Shown: positions 34,853 through 44,640, counted from the first letter of the stretch. The stretch is 64,000 nucleotides of DNA from Sphingomonas brevis (GCF_023516505.1 NZ_JAMGBB010000001.1:1922001-1986000); one strand, 5' to 3'. Notes: a model not told the origin generated them from the sequence alone. Translations and numbers: made by a program.

Positions 34853-34930
34853 TTAGCAAGCGCAGTTCTTGCAGGTGCAGGGCTTGCACTGGCAGCCGCG
34901 CTGAGCGGCGAGCGGGGTAACCGAAACCAT
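34853..34930 (-). CDS. Mini-metallothionein-like cysteine-rich peptide
   Basis: A 25-residue peptide with a perfectly regular cysteine pattern CxCxxCxCxxCxC in its last 13 residues ('CQCKPCTCKNCAC'; Cys13, 15, 18, 20, 23 and 25) and no other metal ligands. This pattern is typical of metallothioneins, which chelate zinc, cadmium, copper or mercury through thiolates. An AAGGAG ribosome site lies seven bases before the ATG. The gene is divergent from a MerR-type regulator, with a canonical MerR promoter and operator reading toward it. Metal choice is unknown. It is far below the size limit of most gene callers. Confidence 0.8.
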   Translation of the reverse strand: MVSVTPLAAQRGCQCKPCTCKNCAC

Positions 34931-34966
34931 GATGATTCTCCTTCTGTCCAAGAGCGGACAAAGGGC

Positions 34967-34997
34967 TTATGCAGTCCGTACCATGGTACGGAATCAA
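34967..34997 (-). promoter_or_regulatory. MerR-type promoter of the metallothionein-like gene
   Basis: On the minus strand, -35 TTGATT (34992-34997) and -10 GCATAA (34967-34972) are separated by 19 bp. This over-long spacer is the hallmark of MerR-activated promoters. The predicted transcript starts about 30 bases before the ATG. Confidence 0.8.
34975..34992. promoter_or_regulatory. MerR-family operator, perfect 18-bp palindrome
   Basis: 'tccgtaccatggtacgga' is a perfect dyad filling the 19-bp spacer between the -35 and -10 boxes. It closely resembles the mercury-operator pattern with GTAC half-sites separated by four bases. Confidence 0.85.
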
Positions 34998-35396
34998 GCA
35001 TTAAATCGCGATACGATCAGCGGCCTCGCCAAATCGGCGGGCGTAGGGGTCGAAACGGTGCGATATTACCAGCGGCGCGGGCTGCTCCCCGAACCGGCGC
35101 GGCCGCCGGGCGAGATTCGGCGCTACGGCGAGGCGGACGTCAAGCGGATGAGGTTCATCCGATCCGCCCAGGCGGCCGGCTTCACGCTGGCCGAGATCGG
35201 CGAGCTGATCGCGCTCGATGCATCCGACGACCGGGCGCGGGCGCGGGAACTGGCGCAAAGCCGGGTGGCCGCGATCGACGGAAAGATCGCGGAACTGCAA
35301 GAGGCGCGGGATGCACTGGCCGGACTGGCCCGGGCCTGCGCGTCCAGCCAGAAAGGCCCCTGCCCGATCCTGCGAGCTTTCGAGCGAGAGAAGTAG
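34983..35396 (+). CDS. MerR-family metal-responsive regulator
   Basis: A 137-residue protein. The N-terminal winged helix 'ISGLAKSAGVGVETVRYYQR' and 'IRRYGEADVKRMRFIRSAQA' are typical of MerR. A long dimerisation helix follows, and the C-terminus 'RACASSQKGPCPILRAFE' resembles the metal-binding end of mercury-type MerR, with two cysteines; the third cysteine of true MerR (in the helix N-terminus) is missing. So it probably senses a thiophilic metal, not certainly mercury. The best start, ATG 34983, lies inside the operator; ATG 34929 is an alternative that would overlap the divergent gene. Confidence 0.82.
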   Translation: MVRNQALNRDTISGLAKSAGVGVETVRYYQRRGLLPEPARPPGEIRRYGEADVKRMRFIRSAQAAGFTLAEIGELIALDASDDRARARELAQSRVAAIDGKIAELQEARDALAGLARACASSQKGPCPILRAFEREK

Positions 35397-35445
35397 GGGT
35401 TTGTTTACCTGCGCGGGAGCAGAATCCGCAGTCGGGAGACTCGGA

Positions 35446-35922
35446 ATGACTGTAACCGTACCATTCCAGCAACCGGAGCGCCGGCGATCGGCGCGGACGG
35501 CGCTGCACCTCAATGCCACGATGCGCGACGGCAATCGCAAGGTGCCCGCGCGGGTGATCGACATTTCACCGCATGGCTGCCGCATCGCCTGTTCGACCGT
35601 GGTCGCCGACGACCATATGGTGTGGCTGAGTCTGCCCGGGCTAGAGGGCCTGCGCGGGCGCGTCGCCTGGCATTGCGAGGAATTCATCGGCCTGGAGTTC
35701 GAAACGCCGCTTAACGACGCGGTGTTCGACCGGCTGGTCGCCCAGCACCGCCAGCTTCCCGAAGGCGAGATCAAGGAGCTGCGCTCGATCGCCAGCCGGA
35801 CGCACTGGCTGGCGCGGCAGGCGGGCGACGACGACATCGCCATCCTGGCCGACATCAGCCGCCAATGCGCCGAGAATGCGGTAGTTGAGGGCCTGAAGCT
35901 GACCAGCCCGAAGAAGGGCTAG
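35446..35922 (+). CDS. PilZ-domain protein
   Basis: A 158-residue protein. 'RRRSARTALHLNATM' and 'ARVIDISPHGCRI' match the PilZ c-di-GMP motifs RxxxR and [DN]xSxxG, and 'GLRGRVAWHCEEFIGLEFE' continues the beta barrel. A helical C-terminal region of ~60 residues is added. It probably binds c-di-GMP and acts on motility or surface functions; partner unknown. The ATG at 35446 follows a GGGAG site. It lies 49 bp after the MerR gene in the same direction. Confidence 0.88.
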   Translation: MTVTVPFQQPERRRSARTALHLNATMRDGNRKVPARVIDISPHGCRIACSTVVADDHMVWLSLPGLEGLRGRVAWHCEEFIGLEFETPLNDAVFDRLVAQHRQLPEGEIKELRSIASRTHWLARQAGDDDIAILADISRQCAENAVVEGLKLTSPKKG

Positions 35923-35944
35923 GCGCCCCGCTTCGGCGCAGGAA

Positions 35945-37468
<1,524 letters not shown>

Positions 37469-37594
37469 AACTTCCTCCGCGTTTTATTGGCGTGCAGTCT
37501 GCGCCGTGGTTCTTAAGAAAGGCTAACTTTCCGGGAACTAAGCAGCTTTTGGTGCGCCTTGATCGCCGGCGCGCAATCATGAAGTCTTTGCGCC

Positions 37595-38809
37595 ATGTCC
37601 CGCCAACCCCGCGCCGTGCCGATCGTCCTGCTGGTATTGCTGCTCGACGCGATGAGCTTCGGCATCGTGCTGCCCGTATTGCCCGGGCTGGTGGTTCACC
37701 TGACGCACGTGTCGATGGCCGAAGCGACGCGGATTGCCGGCTATATGCTGCTGGTCTTCGCCGTGACCCATTTCCTCGCCGGACCGATCATCGGCAATCT
37801 CGGCGACCGCTTCGGCCGTCGCCCGGTGCTGCTGATCTGCGTCGCCGCCTTTGCCATCGACTATGCGTTGATGGCCGCCGCCCCGACGATCGGCTGGCTG
37901 TTCGCCGGGCGAGTGGTAGCCGGTATCGCAGGGGCGACCTACGGCCCGGCCAACGCCGTCCTGGCCGACGTTACGCCAGGCAAGGACCGGGCGCGGGTGT
38001 TCGGCCTGATGGGCGCGGCGTTCGGCGGCGGCTTCATCCTTGGCCCGGCGCTGGGCGGACTGCTTGCCGGGTTCGGGACGCGGGCTCCGTTCATCGCCGC
38101 GGCGGCGCTGGCCGGGTTCAATTTCCTGTGGATCCTGGTCAGCCTGCCCGAGACGCTGCGCCCCGAGGACCGGCGCCAGTTCGAATGGAAGAGGGCTAAT
38201 GCGTTCGGTACGTTTGCGCCTCTGCTGAAAGAGTCGAAGGCGGTACCGCTGATCCTCGCGTCGTTGCTGTGGCAGATCGCCCATCAGGTCTATCCGTCTA
38301 CGTGGGCCTTCTGGGCGGAGCTGAGGTTCGACTGGTCCGCGGCCCAGATCGGCTGGTCGCTGGCGGCGGCGGGCCTGTCGATGGCGATCGCCCAGGCTCT
38401 CATCACCGGACGGGTGGTGGCCCGCTTCGGAGAGGAGCGGAGCATCGTCACCGGCATGCTGGTCGGCGGAGTCAGCTTCACGCTCTATGCCTTTTTGTCC
38501 GAGGGCTGGATCTATCCGATCATATTCTTCAGCGCACTGCAGGGCCTGGTCTATCCGTCGACCAACGCCTTGCTGTCACGGATGACCGACGCCTCCAACC
38601 AGGGGGCGCTGCAAGGCGGAATGGCATCAGTCGCGAGCGTCGGCGCGATCATCGGACCGCTGGCGATGACCCAGGCACTGGCGCTGGGCGCGGAGCGAGG
38701 CTTCCCCGGGTCAGCGTTTTTGCTGGCGGCGACGATGGTCGGCGCCGGGCTGCTGGTCATTGTCTTTGGAGTGATCAGGCGAAAGGGTGAGGCAGCCCCT
38801 CAGCCGTAA
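37595..38809 (+). CDS. TCR/Tet-type MFS transporter
   Basis: A 404-residue protein with twelve transmembrane helices. 'GNLGDRFGRRPVLLICVAAF' is the major-facilitator motif A, 'AFGGGFILGPALGGLLAGFG' motif C, and 'DAMSFGIVLPVLP' is typical of the tetracycline-efflux (TCR/Tet) subfamily. It would be a proton-driven exporter in the inner membrane. Many chromosomal members export unknown compounds, so tetracycline resistance should not be assumed. No TetR-type repressor is adjacent. Confidence 0.88.
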   Translation: MSRQPRAVPIVLLVLLLDAMSFGIVLPVLPGLVVHLTHVSMAEATRIAGYMLLVFAVTHFLAGPIIGNLGDRFGRRPVLLICVAAFAIDYALMAAAPTIGWLFAGRVVAGIAGATYGPANAVLADVTPGKDRARVFGLMGAAFGGGFILGPALGGLLAGFGTRAPFIAAAALAGFNFLWILVSLPETLRPEDRRQFEWKRANAFGTFAPLLKESKAVPLILASLLWQIAHQVYPSTWAFWAELRFDWSAAQIGWSLAAAGLSMAIAQALITGRVVARFGEERSIVTGMLVGGVSFTLYAFLSEGWIYPIIFFSALQGLVYPSTNALLSRMTDASNQGALQGGMASVASVGAIIGPLAMTQALALGAERGFPGSAFLLAATMVGAGLLVIVFGVIRRKGEAAPQP

Positions 38810-39036
38810 CGCCGTTCCGGAAACGCCGGCGAAGTGCCGCATAATTCATGCAAATGATCGTAGGCGATCAGCTGCCTGCCGCTCGCATCCTCAATCCCGT
38901 CAATCTGAAACCGCGCTTCGCCGTAAAGTTCTCGACCATAGGCAATGGCCTCCTCGAGCGACGGAAATTCAAGGAAATCATTCTCGCCTTCGCGCGAGCC
39001 GGTGAGCACCAATAGAACGAGCCGAACCGGCTGCAA
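38800..39036 (-). CDS. Small conserved protein of unknown function
   Basis: A 78-residue protein: 'LVLLVLTGSREGENDFLEF', 'EAIAYGRELYGEARFQI', 'GIEDASGRQLIAYDHLHELC'. The pattern suggests a small alpha-beta protein; no named family is recognised. I chose a TTG start at 39036 because GGGGAGGGG lies six bases upstream; a GTG at 39060 is possible. The 3' end overlaps the MFS gene by 10 bp, convergently. Confidence 0.6.
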   Translation of the reverse strand: MQPVRLVLLVLTGSREGENDFLEFPSLEEAIAYGRELYGEARFQIDGIEDASGRQLIAYDHLHELCGTSPAFPERRYG

Positions 39037-39240
39037 CGCGATCCCCTCCCCAAGCGCCACCGCCGCCAGGCGGACGGTGGCTCATGCAACCAATTTGTCA
39101 CCAAACAGGCTAAGCTGCAACGGTCCGCGATTAAGCTGTCCCAAAACCGTTGCGCGCCTGCATCTATCGTCGGGCTATTGCCAGCCATTGAATCCGCGTA
39201 ACGTCGGCATTGCGACTCATCCGGAAGGTAAGGTGACCCT

Positions 39241-40128
39241 ATGACCCCGACCGCTGCCAGCGCCGCGTCCGAACATTGGCTTGACGGCACAGGAGGCCGG
39301 ATATTCTGTCGCCACTGGGAACCGTCGGGTGAAGCGCGAGCCAATCTGGTGATCTGCCACGGGGTCAATTCCCACGGCGGCCAATATATTCGCGCGGGCC
39401 AGGAATTTGCGGCGCGCGGCTATTGCGTCACCGCGCTCGACCTGCGCGGTCGCGGACGGTCGGACGGCGAGCGATTCTACGCCGATTCGGTCGACGATTA
39501 TGTTTCGGACCTGTCCCAGGCGATCGAATTCGCCCGGTCGAGACATCCCGGCCTGCCGCTGTACCTGCTCGGCCACAGCGCCGGCGGAGTGACTTCGGTT
39601 AGCTATGCGCTCGATTATCAGGACCGGCTGGATGGCCTGATTTGCGAGAGCTTCGCCTTCCGCGTCTATGCGCCCGACATCGCACTGAAGGTGCTGGAGG
39701 GAGCGAGCCATGTCGCGCCCCATTTCCATGTGCTGAAGCTGAAGATGGAAGATTTCTCGCGCGATCCCGAGTGGGTCGCCGAGCTCAATGCCGACCCGCT
39801 GACCAAGGACGAAGTGCAGCCGGTGGCGACCGTCGCCGCGCTGGCCCGCGCCGGCGAAAGGTTCGTGCGCGAATTTTCGCGGATCACCTTGCCGGTGCTG
39901 ATTCTACACGGCACCGCCGACAAGGCGACCCGGCCCGACGGAAGCCGGCAATTCTTCGACGAGGCAGGATCGGCCGACAAAACGCTGAAGCTCTATGACG
40001 GCTATTATCACGACCTGCTGAACGATTTTGGCCGCGATCAGGTGTTTGACGACATCGCCGGGTGGATCGATGCTCGGCTGCTCGCGAGGGCCGACGCCGA
40101 GGTGCCCAAACCGGTGGTGACTGTCTAG
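39241..40128 (+). CDS. Alpha/beta hydrolase, monoacylglycerol-lipase-like
   Basis: A 295-residue protein. 'LVICHGVNSHGGQYI' forms the oxyanion strand, 'LDLRGRGRSDG' is typical of lysophospholipase/monoacylglycerol lipases, 'YLLGHSAGGVTSVSYA' gives the nucleophile serine near residue 115, 'LILHGTADKATRPDG' the aspartate and 'YDGYYHDLLND' the histidine. It should hydrolyse a small lipid ester in the cytoplasm. No signal peptide. It stands alone behind a 200 bp upstream gap. Confidence 0.88.
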   Translation: MTPTAASAASEHWLDGTGGRIFCRHWEPSGEARANLVICHGVNSHGGQYIRAGQEFAARGYCVTALDLRGRGRSDGERFYADSVDDYVSDLSQAIEFARSRHPGLPLYLLGHSAGGVTSVSYALDYQDRLDGLICESFAFRVYAPDIALKVLEGASHVAPHFHVLKLKMEDFSRDPEWVAELNADPLTKDEVQPVATVAALARAGERFVREFSRITLPVLILHGTADKATRPDGSRQFFDEAGSADKTLKLYDGYYHDLLNDFGRDQVFDDIAGWIDARLLARADAEVPKPVVTV

Positions 40129-40266
40129 CGGGCCAGGCGATGGCGGACCCGCGCCGCAAGTCGCCGCCGATAGCGAAATGGCCAGCTAAGCGGGAATAAG
40201 CTGGCCTTTTGGCGGGCGCCGGGAATCCGGGGTTCGCAGCGCGCGCGGCACGCCTATATTCAAGCA

Positions 40267-40728
40267 ATGAAGTGGGCGCTCGATTTCGCCTATCGCGTGC
40301 AAAAGTGGCTGTGGAAGCTGTTCCGGCCGCACACGCGAGGGGTCAAGGTGTTGGTGTTCAACCAGGCCGGCGAGGTCCTGCTGATCCGCAACAGCTATGG
40401 CCGAAGCGACCTGTTCGTGCTCCCGGGCGGCGGTATCAGGCCGTTCGAACAGCCTGCCAGCGCGGCCCGCCGGGAAATAGGCGAGGAGCTTGGCTGCGAC
40501 GTCGGCGAGCTGACCGCCATATCGACCTACTTCTCAAACGCCGAAGGCAAGCGCGACACGATCCACCTGTTTTCGGGACGGGCAGGCGGGGATCATCGCG
40601 CGGACAATTTCGAGGTGGAGGAAGCGCGATATTTCCCGCTCGACGCGCTGCCCGCCAATATATCCGCGGCAACACTGCGGCGGATCGAGGAACAATCGGG
40701 CAAACGAAAGAGAGACGGCACATGGTGA
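40267..40728 (+). CDS. Nudix hydrolase
   Basis: A 153-residue protein with a complete Nudix box ('GGIRPFEQPASAARREIGEE' followed by LG), matching GX5EX7REUXEEXGU. The N-terminus has an amphipathic, basic stretch ('FAYRVQKWLWKLFRPHTRG') that may touch the membrane. Substrate unknown; family members hydrolyse nucleoside diphosphates linked to other groups. It starts a four-gene overlapping operon (Nudix, YciI, GFA, GGCT) to 41792. Confidence 0.9.
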   Translation: MKWALDFAYRVQKWLWKLFRPHTRGVKVLVFNQAGEVLLIRNSYGRSDLFVLPGGGIRPFEQPASAARREIGEELGCDVGELTAISTYFSNAEGKRDTIHLFSGRAGGDHRADNFEVEEARYFPLDALPANISAATLRRIEEQSGKRKRDGTW

Positions 40729-41042
40729 AGCATTTCCTGCTCTTCTACGAAGCCGGGCCGGATTATCTGGAGCGCCGGCCCGAATTTCGCGCCGAACATC
40801 TGACCTATGCCTGGGAAGCCGCCGACCGCGGCGAGTTGCTGGCCGGAGGTCCTTACACCGACCCGGTCGATGGAGCGGTCCTGCTGTTCGTTGGCGACGA
40901 TCGCAGCGTTGCAGAAGAATTTGCCAGCGGCGATCCCTATGTCGCCAATGGCCTGGTCGCCCGCTGGCATGTGCGTGAGTGGAACACGGTGGTCGGCGAG
41001 TTCGCCGCGAGCCCGCTCTACCCGGCGGACGTCCAGGCGTGA
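40722..41042 (+). CDS. YciI-family protein
   Basis: A 106-residue protein of the YciI/YCII dimeric alpha-beta barrel family: 'KHFLLFYEAGPDYLERRPEF', 'HLTYAWEAADRGELLAGGPY' and 'FASGDPYVANGLV' with the conserved H-D pair. YciI relatives act as small hydrolases or dehalogenase-like enzymes; the function here is unknown. Its start overlaps the Nudix stop by 7 bp and its stop overlaps the next start by 4 bp. Confidence 0.88.
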   Translation: MVKHFLLFYEAGPDYLERRPEFRAEHLTYAWEAADRGELLAGGPYTDPVDGAVLLFVGDDRSVAEEFASGDPYVANGLVARWHVREWNTVVGEFAASPLYPADVQA

Positions 41043-41449
41043 GCGCGGAGGGTGGCTGCCTGTGCGGCGCGGTCCGGTACCGGGTGACGGGCGAGCCGGT
41101 CGCGGCGACGCTGTGCCATTGCGGCGACTGCCGCCGGGCAAGCGGTGGCACCAATGTCGCCTGGGCGGTGTTCGATGCAGCCGATTTCGAATGGCTGGCG
41201 GCCGAGCCCGCCGACCATATTAGCTCACCGGGAATCCACTGGCGGTACTGTCCGGATTGCGGAAGCACCGTCGGCTACCAGCGGTCCGAGCGGCCCAATC
41301 ACATGGACGTGACCACCGGCACACTCGACGATCCGGGCCGCTTTCCGCCGGATGTCGAGATTTGGGTCGGCGAGAGGATCGCCTGGGAGCCATTGCACCC
41401 CGACCTGCCCAAGCGCGAACGGAGCAGCCTCAATGACCCGGCCGGCTGA
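41039..41449 (+). CDS. GFA-family zinc protein (glutathione-dependent formaldehyde-activating-like)
   Basis: A 136-residue protein starting with GTG at 41039. Zinc ligands are arranged as 'GGCLCGAVRYRV', 'CHCGDCRRASGG' and 'YCPDCGSTVGYQ', the GFA/CENP-V pattern. The founding member was reported to join formaldehyde to glutathione, but most are uncharacterised. It overlaps the genes on both sides, so it is part of a tightly coupled operon. Confidence 0.9.
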   Translation: MSAEGGCLCGAVRYRVTGEPVAATLCHCGDCRRASGGTNVAWAVFDAADFEWLAAEPADHISSPGIHWRYCPDCGSTVGYQRSERPNHMDVTTGTLDDPGRFPPDVEIWVGERIAWEPLHPDLPKRERSSLNDPAG

Positions 41450-41792
41450 TGTCGCCCTCTTCTCCTACGGAACGCTGCAGCTGCGCGAAGTCCAGCTGGC
41501 CAATTATGGGCGCGAGCTCGACGGATCGCCTGACGCCTTGCTGGGCCATCGGCTGATCCGCCTGGCCGATCGCGATCCAAACGCCGTGCGGATCAGCGGC
41601 GCCAAGACCCACATGGTCGTCCGTCATACCGGCGATCCGGCCGATCGGGTGCCGGGTGTCGTCTATCTGCTGACCGCCGAGGAACTGGCCGAAACCGACC
41701 GCTATGAAGGCAGCGACTATGGCCGGGCCGAGTTGCCGCTGGAATCCGGCCGACGGGCGCTGGTTTATGTCGAGCCGGAGGCGGACGGCTGA
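41433..41792 (+). CDS. Gamma-glutamylcyclotransferase-like (AIG2/GGCT) protein
   Basis: A 119-residue protein with the family's N-terminal 'FSYGTLQLREVQLANYGREL' (the YGTL substrate loop), 'VPGVVYLLTAEELAETDRYE' containing the catalytic glutamate, and 'YVEPEADG'. It may release 5-oxoproline from gamma-glutamyl peptides. Together with the GFA gene it hints at a glutathione-related operon, though this is inference. It overlaps the GFA gene by 17 bp. Confidence 0.88.
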   Translation: MTRPADVALFSYGTLQLREVQLANYGRELDGSPDALLGHRLIRLADRDPNAVRISGAKTHMVVRHTGDPADRVPGVVYLLTAEELAETDRYEGSDYGRAELPLESGRRALVYVEPEADG

Positions 41793-41800
41793 CGAAAAGA

Positions 41801-41825
41801 CCGCCGCCCCTTCACGGAGCGGCGG
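41801..41825 (-). terminator. Rho-independent terminator (mainly minus strand)
   Basis: CCGCCGC.CC / GG.GCGGCGG around a five-base loop, followed on the minus strand by TCTTTT. It ends the membrane-protein gene at 41848 and may also stop the operon entering from the left. Confidence 0.8.
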
Positions 41826-41847
41826 CCGAGGTTGAAGTTAAGCGCGG

Positions 41848-42816
41848 TTAGTTCTGCATGGCCGTGCCGGCGGGCCTGGCTACCCGGCGGAACATGAAAT
41901 CGGCATCGGAGCGCGATTCCCAATTGCCCTTGGCCGGAATGTCCCGCGGCTTGGCCGGGGCCGTCTCCATTGCGCGGCGCTCCTGCTGGTCGAGGAAGCT
42001 GGCCCGGCGCAGGCGATGCCGCAGCGACAGCGACGGATTGTCCGTGGTCGGCCCGCGATAGGCGGCCTGGACGTGCGGTCCGAAGCGCGACAGATCGAAG
42101 CCTTCCGGCAGCCTGGTCGTTGGGGCGCCGGCGATCGGCGTCTTGCCCGGGACCGGATCATGCCGTGGCGTTTCGGCCCACGCAAACGCCGGTTTCTCGA
42201 CCTGTTGCGGCTGATCTTCCTCGGCATGGCTTTGGATGAAGGTCCATTTCGCGGCCTCGTCGGCCTGCTCCTGCTTGCGGCGTTTGCGGCGGCGGACAGC
42301 GGCCGCGCCGCCCAGCAAAATCAATCCGAGCGCGCCGGCGCCGGCAATCGGCAGCGCGGCATCCGGATCAAGCTCGGCGAAGCCCGACTGGGATTCGTCC
42401 GCCGGAACGGCCTCAGGCTGGGCGACCGGCATCGGACCCGGCGCGACTGGAACTGCGACCAGCGCGTCCGCCGGAGCTGGCGCGGCAGCGGGCGCCGCGG
42501 GTTCGGCTGGGGGCGCGGCAGGCGCGCTACGCGTCGCAGTGCGCGTTACGGTGCGCGTCGCCGTCCTCGTGGTACGCTTGGCGGCCGTTGCCGCCTTCGG
42601 CATGGCCGGGGCAGCGGTCGTTTCCGTCGCGGTCGGCTCGGCCGGGGCCGGCTCGGCAGCGAGAGGATCGGCAGCCGGCGGAGTCGAGGTCGGCGCCGGA
42701 TCGCTTACCGGCAGCGGTGATGTCGCCTCCTGGGCGAGCAGCGGAGTTGATGACAAGGCGAAGACCGCGGCAATCGCAGTCATGGCCATGCGAGCATGTT
42801 CGGGATGTTGGGTCAT
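41848..42816 (-). CDS. Membrane protein with Ala/Pro/Thr-rich periplasmic stalk and GPTxDNPSLSL motif
   Basis: A 322-residue protein. An N-terminal signal ('AMTAIAAVFALSSTPLLAQE') is followed by ~110 residues rich in Ala, Pro and Thr with repeated 'TRTATRT' units, a transmembrane helix ('LPIAGAGALGLILLGGAAAV') and a basic, then mixed cytoplasmic tail. The tail contains 'YRGPTTDNPSLSLRHRLRRA' plus 'SFLDQQERR', nearly the same as in the small protein at 31921-32193. Topology is therefore stalk outside, motif inside. Function unknown. I preferred the start 'MTQHPEHARMAMTAI' over one 87 bases upstream. Confidence 0.72.
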   Translation of the reverse strand: MTQHPEHARMAMTAIAAVFALSSTPLLAQEATSPLPVSDPAPTSTPPAADPLAAEPAPAEPTATETTAAPAMPKAATAAKRTTRTATRTVTRTATRSAPAAPPAEPAAPAAAPAPADALVAVPVAPGPMPVAQPEAVPADESQSGFAELDPDAALPIAGAGALGLILLGGAAAVRRRKRRKQEQADEAAKWTFIQSHAEEDQPQQVEKPAFAWAETPRHDPVPGKTPIAGAPTTRLPEGFDLSRFGPHVQAAYRGPTTDNPSLSLRHRLRRASFLDQQERRAMETAPAKPRDIPAKGNWESRSDADFMFRRVARPAGTAMQN

Positions 42817-43066
42817 GCCAAATCCAACCCGCGTCAGCGCCCTCGGGGTCCCTGTTTCCGACGAGCCGAGACCTTCCGCCGATGAACCGACCCACCTGGT
42901 CAACGAGCCTAAGGTTTTGATTTAAAGCCTTTTTCAAATTGCTCGAAAAGCACGCGTTCGATCATCGAACGTGCCCGCAAGCTGCTTCCTTCATTAGTCG
43001 AAAACTCGCCGAGTTTGGCTCGACAGGGTTATCGAACGGGCGCAAGACGGCGCGCGGAGGCTCCCG

Positions 43067-43936
43067 ATGTTCAGCTTCATTTTGCTTTCGTCCATGCTCG
43101 CCGCGGCCCCGGATGCCGCCGCTCCGCCCCCTCCCCAACCGGCCGACGACATCGTCGTCGAAGGTGTGAGGCAACAGCGGGAGCGAGTGCACCAGTTCGT
43201 CAAGGCGCTCGACGATGTGGCCAACCTTGGCCAGATCGGGAAATTCCATTCGCCGGTATGCCCGGCGGTAATGGGCCTTCCGGCCGAGCAGAACCGGCGG
43301 ATTGCCGAGCGGATGAAGCAGGTTGCGGCCGCCGCCGGAATTCGCACCGGCGAAGCGGGCTGCGCGCCCAATGTTTTCCTGATCGCAACCGTCGGGAAGA
43401 AGGACACGATCGAGGCGCTCTACGAAGGTTTCCCAACCTATTTCCGGGACCTGTCCAGCAAGGAAGTGCGCAAGCTGGCCATGGCCAGGACCCCGTCGGT
43501 GGCGTGGCAGATCAAGAATCTGCTGAGCGCCGACGGAACGATATTGAAGAAGACTCCGCTGAACGGCTTTACGATCAACGAAGGAATGAGCTCGGGATCG
43601 CGGGTTCGCGCGGGGACGATGCCCCAGTTCGTCGCCTCGATGGTGGTCGTGGAGCGCTCCGCGCTGACCGGCCTGACGATTACCCAGGTTGCGGATTTCG
43701 CGGCCATGCGGGCATTCGCCGACACCGACCCCGAACGCGCCGCCGGGTCGGGTGCGCCGACGATCCTGACGATCCTCGACAAGGGTGATGATGAGCCGCT
43801 GCCCGTGACCCTCACTCACTGGGACTTTGGTTACCTGAAGTCGCTCTACGCCACGTCGAACGATTATTATGCCAGCTACCGGCGGGGCGAGATGGAGCAG
43901 GTCGTCCGGAAGGAATTGGAAAAGGCCGGGCAATAG
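43067..43936 (+). CDS. Secreted protein of unknown function
   Basis: A 289-residue protein with a signal peptide ('MFSFILLSSMLAAAPDAAAP') and 'DDIVVEGVRQQRERVHQFVK' right after it. The rest is mixed alpha-beta, with two cysteines ('SPVCPAVMGL', 'EAGCAPNVFL') probably in a disulfide and a tyrosine-rich C-terminus ('YLKSLYATSNDYYASYRRGE'). Such proteins beginning with 'DIVVEG' or 'DIVVTG' after the signal are common in sphingomonads and uncharacterised. No catalytic motif recognised. Confidence 0.75.
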   Translation: MFSFILLSSMLAAAPDAAAPPPPQPADDIVVEGVRQQRERVHQFVKALDDVANLGQIGKFHSPVCPAVMGLPAEQNRRIAERMKQVAAAAGIRTGEAGCAPNVFLIATVGKKDTIEALYEGFPTYFRDLSSKEVRKLAMARTPSVAWQIKNLLSADGTILKKTPLNGFTINEGMSSGSRVRAGTMPQFVASMVVVERSALTGLTITQVADFAAMRAFADTDPERAAGSGAPTILTILDKGDDEPLPVTLTHWDFGYLKSLYATSNDYYASYRRGEMEQVVRKELEKAGQ

Positions 43937-44068
43937 TCGGGCTGCGCGGCTCTTCGCGAGCGTCCGCCGTTTGTCGAATCGTCGACCTCAGCCAAGCGCC
44001 AGTCGAACCGTGGGTGCGGACCAGGCGGAGCCCCGCCTAGGGCGCCGGCACATCCCCTGGAGTCATTC

Positions 44069-44230
44069 GTGATCAGCCTGACCATCTTCGATGCCGTGCG
44101 CAGCGCCGCGGCCGTCCCCATCCGCGCCGCGACTGCGATCCGGGCGCGAAGCCACGGCGCCGGCTTCGAATTGCTTCCGTCCGGCGATCGGCCGGACGAG
44201 GCGGTGCGCCCATGTTTCAAGCGGTACTAG
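44069..44230 (+). CDS. Possible small protein (tentative)
   Basis: A 53-residue frame starting with GTG at 44069, six bases after GGAG, with a mixed hydrophobic and arginine-rich sequence ('ISLTIFDAVRSAAAVPIRAA'). It overlaps the end of the convergent DUF1810 gene by 14 bp. No family is recognised and the start is weak. Confidence 0.3.
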   Translation: MISLTIFDAVRSAAAVPIRAATAIRARSHGAGFELLPSGDRPDEAVRPCFKRY

Positions 44231-44627
44231 CTGCTTGAAGCACCTGCCCGAAAACTGCTTCGCCGGGGACCGCCTCGGCGAAGATCTGCATCGAGGATTT
44301 CAGTTTTAGCGCGTCGACCGGGCCGAGGATCGCGTCCGCGCCGACTGTCGCCAGCTGGCTCAATATGGCCGCCGCGCATTCGCGTATCCGGATGCCGAGG
44401 ATCGGGTGGGCGGCATAGGCATGCGCCTCCTCGACCCCGCTGAGCCCATAATATTTCGCGGTCTCGCTGCGCCCGAGGTCGCGGTGCTGGGGAAAGATGA
44501 ACCACATCCAGTGGCTGCGCTTGCGTCCATCGCGCAGCTCGCTGAGCGCCTGCTCGTAAACGCCGCCGGCCTGCGCCGCGACGAAGCGATCGAGATTGAA
44601 GGGATCGTCAGTCACGCCCGCGCGCAT
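44217..44627 (-). CDS. DUF1810-family protein
   Basis: A 136-residue protein with the family's characteristic 'NLDRFVAAQAGGVYEQALSE', 'RSHWMWFIFPQHRDLGRS', 'YGLSGVEEAHAYAAHPILG' and 'KLKSSMQIFAEAVP'. DUF1810 proteins are widespread small cytoplasmic proteins of unresolved function, structurally linked to YbiA-like NADAR-related folds. A GTG at 44615 is an alternative start. Confidence 0.92.
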   Translation of the reverse strand: MRAGVTDDPFNLDRFVAAQAGGVYEQALSELRDGRKRSHWMWFIFPQHRDLGRSETAKYYGLSGVEEAHAYAAHPILGIRIRECAAAILSQLATVGADAILGPVDALKLKSSMQIFAEAVPGEAVFGQVLQAASTA

Positions 44628-44640
44628 AGCGCAGGCGGCT

